Shown here: piece after piece, positions 35,479 to 43,118 of the stretch | Numbering within the stretch: the stretch's first letter is position 1 | How the letters are laid out: each line of letters starts with the position of its first letter | Assembly (NCBI GenBank): GCA_958295875.1 | Contig: OY282379.1 | Coordinates: forward strand, 3,315,046-3,379,045 | DNA length: 64,000 nucleotides | Origin: an uncultured Pseudomonadales bacterium | GTDB taxonomy: Bacteria > Pseudomonadota > Gammaproteobacteria > Pseudomonadales > Azotimanducaceae | Direction of reading: 5' to 3' | Position numbers and translations under genes: made by a program | The notes under the pieces: generated by a model | Database searches by the model: none | Told to the model about the DNA's origin: nothing | What the model saw: the letters and a program-made list of their open reading frames with translations, nothing else

Positions 35479-35654
35479 CGGGGGAAGTCCTGCTATGAGT
35501 GCCCCAGCACTATATCAGAACTAAGGCAACATGGATGCGCCAGCCAGGCACGGAGTCCCTCAGTTCATGGCGATGCACTAGGCAGGGTGCGTCGTCTGCC
35601 ATCGGGGGAAGTCCTGCCATGAGTGCCCCAGCACTATGGCAGGACTAAGGTAAC
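35438..35654. repeat. Tandem duplication of the relaxase 5' end and promoter
   Basis: Two ~93-bp copies, 35438-35530 and 35562-35654 (124-bp period), both beginning AGTTCATGGCGATGCACTAG. Copy 1 contains the relaxase start and its first codons; copy 2 is a non-coding duplicate. They differ at a few positions only. Confidence 0.9.
35611..35645. promoter_or_regulatory. Perfect dyad upstream of relaxase, candidate oriT or operator
   Basis: GTCCTGCCAT and ATGGCAGGAC are exact inverse complements, with inner arms AGTGC/GCACT, one bulged G and a CCCA loop. The same element at 35487-35521 has decayed by three substitutions. MobV relaxases act at inverted repeats just upstream of their own genes, so this is a candidate nick/binding site. 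A repressor operator is the alternative. Confidence 0.45.
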
Positions 35655-35872
35655 ACGCTACTCAATGCTTGCGCATTGGCGTGCTTTTGGCTATGCCAAA
35701 AGGGGGATGCCGCAAGCGGCAGGAGCGTCGCTTCGCAACGCGGGATGCCACGCCTGCGGCGCCGGCGTCGCTCAGTTCTCCATCACGCTCAAGCGCTCAG
35801 GGCCGTCACGAAAGTTGCCCTCTGAGCCTCCTAGTCCGCCGCTGCAAGTTAGGATCCAAAAATACAGCCCAC
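35655..35872. other. Cluster of short hairpins upstream of relaxase
   Basis: A gene-free stretch packed with small palindromes: TTTTGGC/GCCAAAA at 35685-35701, GCCGC/GCGGC shortly after, and several GCG-rich arms to 35775. It may be part of the transfer origin, a terminator set, or a structured leader. Confidence 0.35.
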
Positions 35873-36003
35873 ACATTTGTGCGGTTTGTGTGGAGGAACG
35901 CTGTGTTTTCAACTTTTATGCGCGTGAGCAAGTCTGACTTGGAGAAGTCGAAAACACAGTGCAGGTCAACACAAACCGCACAAAATGTGCGCCTTGTGCG
36001 GTT
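35873..36003. repeat. Large inverted repeat with TTGTGCGGTT motifs
   Basis: Arms 35873-35910 and 35950-35988 pair almost fully across a 39-base spacer. TTGTGCGGTT occurs at 35877-35886 and 35994-36003, and inverted at 35974-35983. The element sits directly after the primase-helicase stop codon and well upstream of the relaxase. It could be a terminator, a replication origin with iteron-like sites, or part of oriT. Confidence 0.7.
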
Positions 36004-36005
36004 GT

Positions 36006-38417
36006 TTAGGAAGGGTTCTCATCGCCGCCCCCCGGCCGCCACTTCGCCCAGCGGGCCATCGTTTGGGCGTCCAAATCGATCTGTTCCTCCACTGGCAGAA
36101 GCGGGTTGATCGCCTTCGCCACGGAGTACGGCGAACTCAGTTGCAAGCCGTCCCCCCGCCGCGTCAACTCCCGCCATTGGCCGCCCCCGCCATCATGTGA
36201 GTAGGCGTTCTGAATCGGATAGCGGCATCCGCGTTGCGGCTGCCACCCGTCCGCGCCCAGCAAGCGCCGAACTTCCAACGAGGCATGCGCAGGCCTAACC
36301 TCCTTGTCGCACATCGCGGCCAGCGTCCTGCTCGCCGCACGCCCCTGCCCGTCCCCGTCCCCAGGGATGACCCGCGTGGTTGCCAGTTCGTGCAGCACCC
36401 GGAGCATCGGTTCGCTCGCCAGCGTGATCCGCAGCTTGGCGTCCGTCAAAGGCGGCGTGAGCAGGTTCGCCCTGTCGTACTTCCGGTTCAGGAAGAAATG
36501 CGCCATGACGTCCACGTTGTCGCGGAAGTAGTCCATGAACTCGTCGAAGTACTTGATGTTCTCCTTCGCCGCCAGTTGCGCTGGCGTCCATTCCAAGGGC
36601 GTTTCAAGCACCAGCCATCGTCGGTCGCCCGATTCCAAGTATGCGGCGACGACGGCGTTGGTGGCGACCAGGTGGCGGTTGGTGTTGCGGGTGCTCACGG
36701 GGTCATGGTGCTTGCGCTCGAAGTTCCACTGCTTGGCCGTGAGCCAGTCTTTCAAACGCTGCGCCATTTTGCGGTCTCCCGCAAAGAGCACGTCGTCCCA
36801 AAAGAGCAGCGCCTTGCCCATGTACTCATAATTGAAGCGGCATGTGCCTTCGGCGTTAGTCACCTTTCGCGCCAGCTTCCCAAGGATCGGTTCCATGATC
36901 CGCTCGAAGACAGACGACTTGCCGGAGCCTTGGTGCCCTCTCAGGATTACCCCGGTGCCGACACCGACGGACGCGGGGCGCTGAACGATGTCCGCGTTCC
37001 AATCCATTAACCAACCTGCAACGTTCTCGTCGCCGTTGCAGAGCACCTCGATGACGTATTTCTCAAGAATGGACGTGTCCCCCGGCCGCCCGGCTTTCGG
37101 GACGTGGATGTAAACGGGGAGCGCCATTGCAATGAGCGGCTTTTCGTCCGGGGCCAGAAGCTCGATTTGCCCTTCGTATGCCCGGCGCCGGCCGTGACGA
37201 AGCCACTCATCCGCGGCCGCCGCTCGTTCGGTGATCTCCCCGCCATGCTTGTCCGTGACCTGCCGTTCAACCTTGACGTGGCGAAGGCGCGCTCGAAAAC
37301 TGGCGGGACTCATCATTGACGGCCATAGATCGTCGCTGGCTTCGCTCACTAGGAAGTCCACCACCTGCTCGTCGCGCCCCGTGTAATGCGCGTAGCGCTT
37401 GTTCAGGTCTTCGACCATCTCGTCGCGGTCTTTGTAGCAGTGCTCCGTCGCTTGTGCGTAATAGTCGATGGTCGGGCCGTAGCTGTTGTCGGGTCTGCGC
37501 GGTTCGCTGGCAACGCGCTCCTTCGCGCCCTCGAACGCCCGTTCGATCTCTTCGCGCACCGTTTGCTGATCCACCATGTCGCCGCGCTTGCGCCGCAGTT
37601 CGCAGGACTCCTCAAGCAGTTGTGCCAGTGCCGGCGCTTGGTCGGCTTCTGGCAGTCGGGCGAAGGCGAAGGTTTGCGTCAGAATGTGGTCATGCACCGC
37701 CTTGGCCGTGGCGGCGCCCCCCGGCTTGTTGTGAGCCTTCTTGAGCTCCACCCCATCGGCCAACACTTGCGGATTGGCAATTGGCCACACGCCTTCGTCG
37801 AGCGCCTTAATCATCATGCGCAGGCGGCGCAAATCCGCGTCAATGCGACAGCCTGTGACGGAACCTGCCCGATGACCTTCCGTGTAGATGCCGCCGCCAC
37901 GGGTGTCGAACTTTAGGAGCACTCCACCCTTCGTCTCGAACAGCATGCCGTTCGCCGATGCGAAGCCGCTGGCCGTGGCTCCCTTGAGCGACCCCCAGTC
38001 GCGCCCGCCGTTCGCGGAGTCCGCGAACCATAGATGCCAACTGCCTTTGCCGGGAGTGCTCTCATAGCACCGGCCACCGCCGCCGAGCGCCACGCCTAGT
38101 TCCAGCGCCTCCTCTTTCGTCGGCTTGCGCGTCGTCCAGTCGTCCCCATCGCGCTCAAACGCTTCGTCCACGTCCACGAGGAAAAGCCCGGCTGTGCTTG
38201 GCACAACGCACCACTCAGCGCGGTTCACCCATCGGTCGGGCCACTCCGCAGGGTCGCCAGCGCGCGGTTGCAGTTGCCAGCCGGCCTCGTATGCCTTGCC
38301 CTTCGAATTGCTGGCGCAGAAGCGAAGGTTCGGGTTGCGACGGCGCAACTCAGCCATCGCGGCCGTGGCCGTGGGGTATGTGGCAATGTCCCCGTTCGCT
38401 TGTTCGCTGGCGTTCAT
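36006..38417 (-). CDS. Prim-pol/SF3 helicase-type replication protein
   Basis: An 803-residue replication protein of the phage/plasmid primase-helicase type. The N-terminal prim-pol-like domain has FLVDVDE (residues 79-85) and GSWHLWF (near 125-131). The C-terminal D5/SF3-like helicase domain has GVILRGHQGSGKSSVF (Walker A ~494-501), ALLFWDDVLFAGD (Walker B) and the arginine-finger region VVAAYLESGDRRWLVLETP. It would prime and unwind DNA of the excised element. The ATG at 38417 overlaps the AlpA-like gene stop by 4 bp, so the longer open frame is not needed. It is transcribed toward the inverted repeat at 35.9 kb. Confidence 0.9.
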   Translation of the reverse strand: MNASEQANGDIATYPTATAAMAELRRRNPNLRFCASNSKGKAYEAGWQLQPRAGDPAEWPDRWVNRAEWCVVPSTAGLFLVDVDEAFERDGDDWTTRKPTKEEALELGVALGGGGRCYESTPGKGSWHLWFADSANGGRDWGSLKGATASGFASANGMLFETKGGVLLKFDTRGGGIYTEGHRAGSVTGCRIDADLRRLRMMIKALDEGVWPIANPQVLADGVELKKAHNKPGGAATAKAVHDHILTQTFAFARLPEADQAPALAQLLEESCELRRKRGDMVDQQTVREEIERAFEGAKERVASEPRRPDNSYGPTIDYYAQATEHCYKDRDEMVEDLNKRYAHYTGRDEQVVDFLVSEASDDLWPSMMSPASFRARLRHVKVERQVTDKHGGEITERAAAADEWLRHGRRRAYEGQIELLAPDEKPLIAMALPVYIHVPKAGRPGDTSILEKYVIEVLCNGDENVAGWLMDWNADIVQRPASVGVGTGVILRGHQGSGKSSVFERIMEPILGKLARKVTNAEGTCRFNYEYMGKALLFWDDVLFAGDRKMAQRLKDWLTAKQWNFERKHHDPVSTRNTNRHLVATNAVVAAYLESGDRRWLVLETPLEWTPAQLAAKENIKYFDEFMDYFRDNVDVMAHFFLNRKYDRANLLTPPLTDAKLRITLASEPMLRVLHELATTRVIPGDGDGQGRAASRTLAAMCDKEVRPAHASLEVRRLLGADGWQPQRGCRYPIQNAYSHDGGGGQWRELTRRGDGLQLSSPYSVAKAINPLLPVEEQIDLDAQTMARWAKWRPGGGDENPS

Positions 38418-38638
38418 GGCGTCCGCCCTCGGGGCATCACCGGGACAGCCTCGGGCAGCTCGCGGGCCCACCGCTCGATTTCGATTCGACGCCAGCGGAC
38501 GGCGCGCGTGGCGACGCGGACCGGCCTCGGAAAAGTCGGGTCGGTCTCAAGAAGCGTGTACAGTGAACTTCGGCCAATGCCCAGCGCCGCGCAGACGTCG
38601 GGGATGCGGTAAAGCTCCGGTGTGATTTGGGGTCCCAT
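38414..38638 (-). CDS. AlpA-like HTH excisionase/regulator
   Basis: A 74-residue winged-helix protein of the AlpA/MerR-like excisionase group: YRIPDVCAALGIGRSSLYTLL is the helix-turn-helix and FPRPVRVATRAVRWRRIEIERWARE the wing. Such proteins regulate excision or replication genes of integrative elements. The ATG at 38638 has a strong GAGGAGGAGA ribosome site 6 bases upstream. The next gene (primase-helicase) starts within its stop codon, so the two are one operon. The 30-bp palindrome at 38817-38846 lies 180 bp upstream and is a candidate operator. Confidence 0.9.
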   Translation of the reverse strand: MGPQITPELYRIPDVCAALGIGRSSLYTLLETDPTFPRPVRVATRAVRWRRIEIERWARELPEAVPVMPRGRTP

Positions 38639-38816
38639 AGGGGTCTCCTCCTCAAAAGTTAAGAGGTGCGGAAACCCATCTATATGGGTACGCGAAGCGG
38701 GATGGCCCGCCACCGCGTTAATCTTAGTGCCGGCTCATGTCCCACATGTGCGGGAAGCATCGGCACATGCTTCGCATCCTACACCAGCGAAGGATGCAAT
38801 GCAAGCAACTCGCCAA

Positions 38817-38846
38817 GTACTGTCTCAGTTTTAACTGAGACAGTAC
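38817..38846. promoter_or_regulatory. 30-bp perfect palindrome upstream of the AlpA-primase operon
   Basis: GTACTGTCTCAGTT and its exact complement AACTGAGACAGTAC are separated by two bases. The very short spacer and lack of a T-tract argue against a terminator, so a protein-binding site (operator, resolution or partition site) is more likely. It lies in the 288-bp gap between the AlpA-like gene and the secreted-protein gene; nothing else is seen there. Confidence 0.7.
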
Positions 38847-38926
38847 CACTCGCATCTATTCGGTCAAGGATGGATGGACGATGACGGGGCGGGCACGCTT
38901 CTCCCGAACAGGATGTCCGCCTTGCC

Positions 38927-40477
38927 TTAGTTCGGCGTGTACTCGGCGTGAACCGTATAGTCTCGCACAGAGCCGACTGCCCCGGTCCATAGGAAGAGAT
39001 TCTCACCCCCCCTTATTTCTCGTGTAATCCGGAAGTGGCCAAAGCCGCCGCTGGAATTGTCTCGTACCCAGAATGTTGGCTCCCCACTGTCTCGTAGAGC
39101 ACCAATTAGGCTGGCGTCTGTATCGGCGTTGCCCGTGCTGTAGACCGTCAGAGTGCCAGCTGCTGAGACTTGGCCAAGCTTGAACAAATGCCTTCTCCAA
39201 GAGTAGGGGGGATCTTCCCAAGGAGTGGGGGGATCTGCGCGGACTGATCGCTGACCATTAAGGGCCAAGTTTACGGCCGGCAAAAAAACAGCTTCAATGG
39301 TACCTTCGCACGGGGTGCTGGAACTCACCACCACCCTCATAAGGAAAGTTTCTCCCCTCGTGAGGAAGGGAGGAGACCCAAGGAAGTAAGGATCGTCAGG
39401 ACTGTAATTATAGAGGTCTACATAATCAGACGTGACGGCGACTCTCACACCGTGTGCTTGAAACCGAACGCCAGAACCATCGGCCCTGTAGAAGTTTTTG
39501 TCCGCACGGCGGCAGTCCCTGCCATCTAGATCGTCTACAACTACTCCCAAATGGCCAGAATTGGGGGCGCTGATCCTGAACCAAGCCGTGCTGCCAGCGC
39601 TGATTCTGATCGATTGCTCGCGATTGAGGGGCAGGCCCGTCGGGTTCTGGGGACCGCCGCCCGACAACGGATTGCCCTCATCTTCCGCCGCCGGGACGCC
39701 TGTCGTCGAAAGGCTTGTCACGTGGCCGCTGGGGGTCTCCAGCAGGCTCATTCCCACAAGGGCTTGCGAAGCGGTAATCAGCAACTGCCACTTGCCCGTG
39801 CCGTCGCCGAGCGTTCCTTCCACGTTCCTCGCGCCTTCTTCAAGGTCAAGCGCGGACAGAGTGCGGGACTGCCCGGCCGGCAGCGTCAAAGTCACCGGCC
39901 CGGCGATGCTCCCCGCATCATCAACGCCGGATATGCTCACCTGTTCGGAGCCAGTGCCGGTGTTGACGAGGCGAAGCGAACTGCGCTGGTCTCGGTTGCT
40001 GCCGGGATTGAACGTCCGCGCCAACAGCCGCCCTTGGAGGTCACGCGGCAACACGTCGTGCATGGGCGTCAGGAACCCATCCCTTGTGCGGATGAAGGAG
40101 AGCACTTGGACGTTCAAGGCCGTCTCGACGCGCAGTCGCCAGCTTCCTTGGCGTGGCGACCCAATCCCTTCGTTGATGCCCTTTCTCGCGTTCCCATCGG
40201 TGAGGTCGCCGGAATTGAAGTGAAGGACGGAGTTGGCCGCCAAGCTGACCGTGATCGGGTCCGCCTCGTTCCCGCCATCGTCGACGGCGATGATGCGCAC
40301 GGAGCCGGCTTCACTGGACTCGTTGATGAGGCGCACGAAGCTCTGCCGCACCGAATCAGAGGCCGGCAGCATCAAGGGAACGGAAACGGCCGTCGACGCG
40401 TCTTGGGCGTGGGCCGTCGCCGGCAGCAACGCCAAAGCGAGCAAGGCCATTGAGATGGTGCGTTTCATTTGGTTCAA
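38927..40477 (-). CDS. Exported protein with two repeated N-terminal domains
   Basis: A 516-residue secreted protein. A clear signal peptide (MALLALALLPATAHAQD, cleavage near residue 25) is followed by two homologous ~100-residue domains: SFVRLINESSEAGSVRIIAVDD with a later LRVETALNVQVLSFIRTRDG, and SSLRLVNTGTGSEQVSISGVDD with a later LLITASQALVGMSLLETPSG. A C-terminal beta-rich region (residues ~290-516; IRISAGSTAWFRISAPNSGH) resembles pre-peptidase C-type modules. The function is unknown. It has no obvious link to transfer and may be a passenger gene of the island. Confidence 0.75.
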   Translation of the reverse strand: MNQMKRTISMALLALALLPATAHAQDASTAVSVPLMLPASDSVRQSFVRLINESSEAGSVRIIAVDDGGNEADPITVSLAANSVLHFNSGDLTDGNARKGINEGIGSPRQGSWRLRVETALNVQVLSFIRTRDGFLTPMHDVLPRDLQGRLLARTFNPGSNRDQRSSLRLVNTGTGSEQVSISGVDDAGSIAGPVTLTLPAGQSRTLSALDLEEGARNVEGTLGDGTGKWQLLITASQALVGMSLLETPSGHVTSLSTTGVPAAEDEGNPLSGGGPQNPTGLPLNREQSIRISAGSTAWFRISAPNSGHLGVVVDDLDGRDCRRADKNFYRADGSGVRFQAHGVRVAVTSDYVDLYNYSPDDPYFLGSPPFLTRGETFLMRVVVSSSTPCEGTIEAVFLPAVNLALNGQRSVRADPPTPWEDPPYSWRRHLFKLGQVSAAGTLTVYSTGNADTDASLIGALRDSGEPTFWVRDNSSGGFGHFRITREIRGGENLFLWTGAVGSVRDYTVHAEYTPN

Positions 40478-41174
40478 GTCTCCGTTTCGTCGAGTGCGCG
40501 GAGAGAACTGCCGCCGTTCGACGCGGCGCGATTCCGGTCACCCGGCGTCCCCCCCTCCCCCGATTCAACTATGAGACCCCCCCCCCCCGGTCAACCCCTG
40601 TACGGACTGCCATAAGCGGCGGCAATGGCCCTCAAAACCGCCTCTCGGGCGACGGACCATCCGCCCGCGTCAGAATCGCGCCGGGCACCCTCGACGCCTT
40701 TCGCGTTCGGCGACGGCGGCAAGCTTCGACTGCGCGTCATCGCGGGCGGCTGGTGCGCCGGCCGGCAAATCCCTACCTTTGGAAGCCATCTGGCACCAAA
40801 CAAGTCGCCGCATCCGCGGGCGCTCATCGCCGCCATCCCAATTGCGCTTCGCGGTTGGCAATGGCCGCTTCGCGGGCAATCAGTTCGTCTTCGCGCTTGT
40901 CAAGCGCCAGCTTCCGCGGCCGCGCCAGCAATCCATGCGCCTTGCGTTCGCGCTCCTTGGCGCGGCGTTCGTGTTCCTTCGGCTTCCGCCCGCGGCTTTT
41001 AGCGACCCTGCCCAGTCCCCAAGGGGCCCGGTGGCATCCCATGGATCGTCTTGCTGGCGGGACGCGGCCGCCTTCTTGTCGGCCTAGCTCAAGGTGCGGT
41101 TGCCGGACAGGGTGTTTTCGCGAGCAAGGCAGCCTAGCATGCGGAGCTCAAGCGTAACGGGCAGAGGTACAAAA
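40478..41174. other. 697-bp gap: poly-C tract and relaxase debris
   Basis: There is no intact gene. A run of 12 C (40577-40588) lies upstream of the secreted-protein gene and could vary in length. From about 40824 the stretch is a broken relaxase fragment, listed separately. Confidence 0.5.
40824..41090 (-). pseudogene. Second relaxase remnant, frameshifted
   Basis: On the minus strand, ADKKAAASRQQDDPWDATG aligns with AAKKAAASRLQDDVWGTLG of the relaxase at 34.4-35.5 kb. After a shift of frame, a charged stretch ending KREDELIAREAAIANREAQL matches the coiled-coil region (KREAAAEEREAALADREAS). Both ends are missing. It is a remnant of a divergent relaxase gene, not a duplicate of the nearby one, because the sequences differ substantially. 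Confidence 0.7.
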
Positions 41175-41393
41175 TTGGCTACCTACCGAGAAATCCAAGA
41201 GTGGGTCAAGGCGAGTCACGGATTCGTTCCAAAGACGTGTTGGATAGCGCATTGCAAGAAACTCGCCGGTCTTTCGGTACCGCCGGCGCCCAACCGCATC
41301 GGTGACAGGGCAGAGCCTTGCCCCCCGGACAAGCGCCCCGCCATTATGGAAGCACTGCGGCATTTCAAGATGAGTCCGCCCACCACCAACTGA
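41175..41393 (+). CDS. Small conserved-looking protein, function unknown
   Basis: About 72 residues from a TTG with AGAGG seven bases upstream; an ATG at 41139 in the same frame would add 12 residues. The sequence TYREIQEWVKASHGFVPKTC, then WIAHCKKLAGL and PCPPDKRPAIMEALRHFKM has the feel of a compact conserved family: I recall similar short proteins with the HGFVPKTCWIAH block but no known function. It is the only plus-strand gene between the secreted protein and the integrase. Confidence 0.55.
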   Translation: MATYREIQEWVKASHGFVPKTCWIAHCKKLAGLSVPPAPNRIGDRAEPCPPDKRPAIMEALRHFKMSPPTTN

Positions 41394-41624
41394 CCTCCTC
41401 GCCGGCCGACACCGCCATGCCGATGGCCAGCGTCGGCAGTTTTCGCGGGATGGCGTGAAAACTGGCCCCGCATGAAGTCCCATGGCGTAAGGGGCGTAGG
41501 TGGGGCAGTCGCTGGCGCTCCGGGCAATCGTCGCCAAGGTCGCACTGGCGGATGAACTCCGCGCTTGCCCGTCTTTGGCCAACGCCCGCTCGGGCGGCTT
41601 CGTAGGTTCGCCAGTGGCGCGCCC

Positions 41625-42815
41625 TCACCGCGCGCAGTGCTCCGCCCACCGCTCCATCAGTTCCCTCCTTCGCTCAAACAGGTCGCTCCGGGCGTAGGCT
41701 CTCTCAGCCGCGTTCGGCACGACGTGCGCGAGCGCCGCCTCCATCACCGCGTGCGGCGCGTCGGTTTGCTCGGCGGCCCAGTCGCGGAAACTGCTGCGGA
41801 AGCCGTGCGGCACCGCGTCCACGCCGAGTTCCCGCAGCAGCTTGCTCATGGCGCTGTCCGACTGCGGCTTGCCCGTGAGGCTGGGAAACAGCAGGCCGCC
41901 CGTTGGGCGGGGTGCGACCATGCCCGCGAGGCATCGGGCCTCGGACAAGACTTCGAGGCAACGCGGCGCCAGCGGCACGCGGTGCTCCTGCTTCGCCTTC
42001 ATGCGGTCGGCCCGAATCGCCCACGCCCTGGCGCCCAAGTCAACTTCGTCCCAAGTGGCCAGCCGCACCTCGCCTGACCGCGCCGCGGTCAGCACGAGGA
42101 ACTCGAACGCGAGCTTCGCTCCCAGCCAAGCCCTGCTCTCCCTGACGCGCCGCACGGCGTCCCCCACCTCGGCGTAGGGCAGCGCCCTATGGTGCCGCTT
42201 GGCCTTCCCCACGCCCTTTGGGAGCGCTTGGAGCACCGCCGCGCCGGCCGGATCGTCGATGCGGTAGCCCTGCGCAACGCACCACTTCATCACCGCGCTG
42301 ATCCGCTGCCGCACCCTCGATGCCGTCTCCCGCTTCGACGACCAGATCGGCAGCACCGCCGCCATCACGTCGGCGCTGGTGATCATGTCCACGCGCTTGG
42401 CGCCCAGGCGGGGGAAGGCGTAGGCGGCCAGCGACGACTCCCACTGCCGGCGCGACTTGCCCTCGTCCTTCCATGCGCCCGCTTGGACGTCGATCACCTT
42501 GGCCGCCGCCGCGGCGAAGTCGGGGACGTCGCGCCGCGCGCGAAGCGCCAGCGGGTCGCCGCCCTGCCTGGCCAGCGCCCGGTTCTCGAACGCCATCCGC
42601 CTCGCCTCCTTGAGGCCCACCAACGGGTAGCCGCCGAGGCCCAACGCGCGCCGGCGCCCGTGGACCACGATGCGTTGCACCCACGACTTCGACCCGCCCG
42701 GCTGCACGCAGAGCATGAGGCCGTTCCCGTCCGCGTGGCGCTCGCCGCTCCGGGTCCGGCCAGAGTGCGCGACCGCCTTGACGAAGGCGGGCGAGAGCTT
42801 GTTGCTGTAAGCCAA
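41625..42815 (-). CDS. Tyrosine recombinase/integrase (P4-like)
   Basis: A 396-residue integrase. It has the N-terminal DUF4102 arm-binding domain (LSPAFVKAV to RALGLGGYPLVGLKEARR, residues ~7-75), a core-binding SAM-like domain (~100-185), and a catalytic domain with Arg246 (LTAARSGEVRLATW), His337 and Arg340 (PHGFRSSFRDW), His364 (ALAHV) and the nucleophile Tyr374 (ERAYAR). All catalytic residues are present, so it is probably active. It lies at the distal end of the island, reading inward. P4-type integrases commonly use tRNA 3' ends, matching the tRNA-Ser at the other end. Confidence 0.95.
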   Translation of the reverse strand: MAYSNKLSPAFVKAVAHSGRTRSGERHADGNGLMLCVQPGGSKSWVQRIVVHGRRRALGLGGYPLVGLKEARRMAFENRALARQGGDPLALRARRDVPDFAAAAAKVIDVQAGAWKDEGKSRRQWESSLAAYAFPRLGAKRVDMITSADVMAAVLPIWSSKRETASRVRQRISAVMKWCVAQGYRIDDPAGAAVLQALPKGVGKAKRHHRALPYAEVGDAVRRVRESRAWLGAKLAFEFLVLTAARSGEVRLATWDEVDLGARAWAIRADRMKAKQEHRVPLAPRCLEVLSEARCLAGMVAPRPTGGLLFPSLTGKPQSDSAMSKLLRELGVDAVPHGFRSSFRDWAAEQTDAPHAVMEAALAHVVPNAAERAYARSDLFERRRELMERWAEHCAR

Positions 42816-43118
42816 CCCTAGATTCCGTTTGCACCTTTCATTGAACCATTTTAACGCGGATGCTGCGGGACTTCAATGGAAGATGGCGGACGTCGCCGCC
42901 AGTCCTTTTCAAGCAATATCAACGTCTTGAATGGCGGTCGCGGACTTATGCGATACTTGGCGGACCAAGTGGCCGCGGACTGCCTCTCCGCCAAACCACT
43001 TTTGTACGCCGACCTTCGAGGAAGCGGCGGCCGAGGTGCTGGTCACGCAGGCGAACGGCTCGGCTACCTGCGGGACGCCGAGGCGTTTACACTGACCAAA
43101 AAAGAGAGGGTTAATGGT
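42816..43118. other. 303-bp gap holding the integrase promoter side and candidate att
   Basis: It is gene-free apart from an upstream extension of the next frame that has no homologous look. It contains the candidate distal attachment repeat at 42980-42993. Confidence 0.45.
42980..42993 (+). other. Candidate distal attachment repeat
   Basis: CTGCCTCTCCGCCA matches the tRNA-Ser 3' terminus (27347-27360) at 13 of 14 bases in the same orientation, 165 bp beyond the integrase start. The similarity does not extend on either side, so this is suggestive only. Confidence 0.4.

Larger units (their letters stand above)
27347..42993. mobile_element. Decayed integrative/mobilizable island at tRNA-Ser
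   Basis: About 15.6 kb between the tRNA-Ser 3' end and the region beside a tyrosine integrase. It carries integrase, AlpA-like regulator, primase-helicase, MobV/Pre-like relaxase, a coupling ATPase, fragments of other relaxase genes, several repeat families and passenger genes. The transfer genes share one strand. Frameshifts in the relaxase and coupling gene, and the relaxase remnants, indicate decay or repeated insertion. The outer bounds are candidate att repeats (27347-27360 and 42980-42993), so they are less certain than the content. Confidence 0.7.

Noticed and set aside
38817..38846. Rho-independent terminator
   Set aside because: The spacer is only two bases and no T-run follows on either strand, so it is reported as a protein-binding palindrome.
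42876..43118. N-terminal extension of the phytanoyl-CoA dioxygenase-like protein
   Set aside because: The open frame continues upstream but reads as non-protein sequence and contains the candidate att repeat; the ATG at 43119 has a good ribosome site and starts just before a transmembrane helix.
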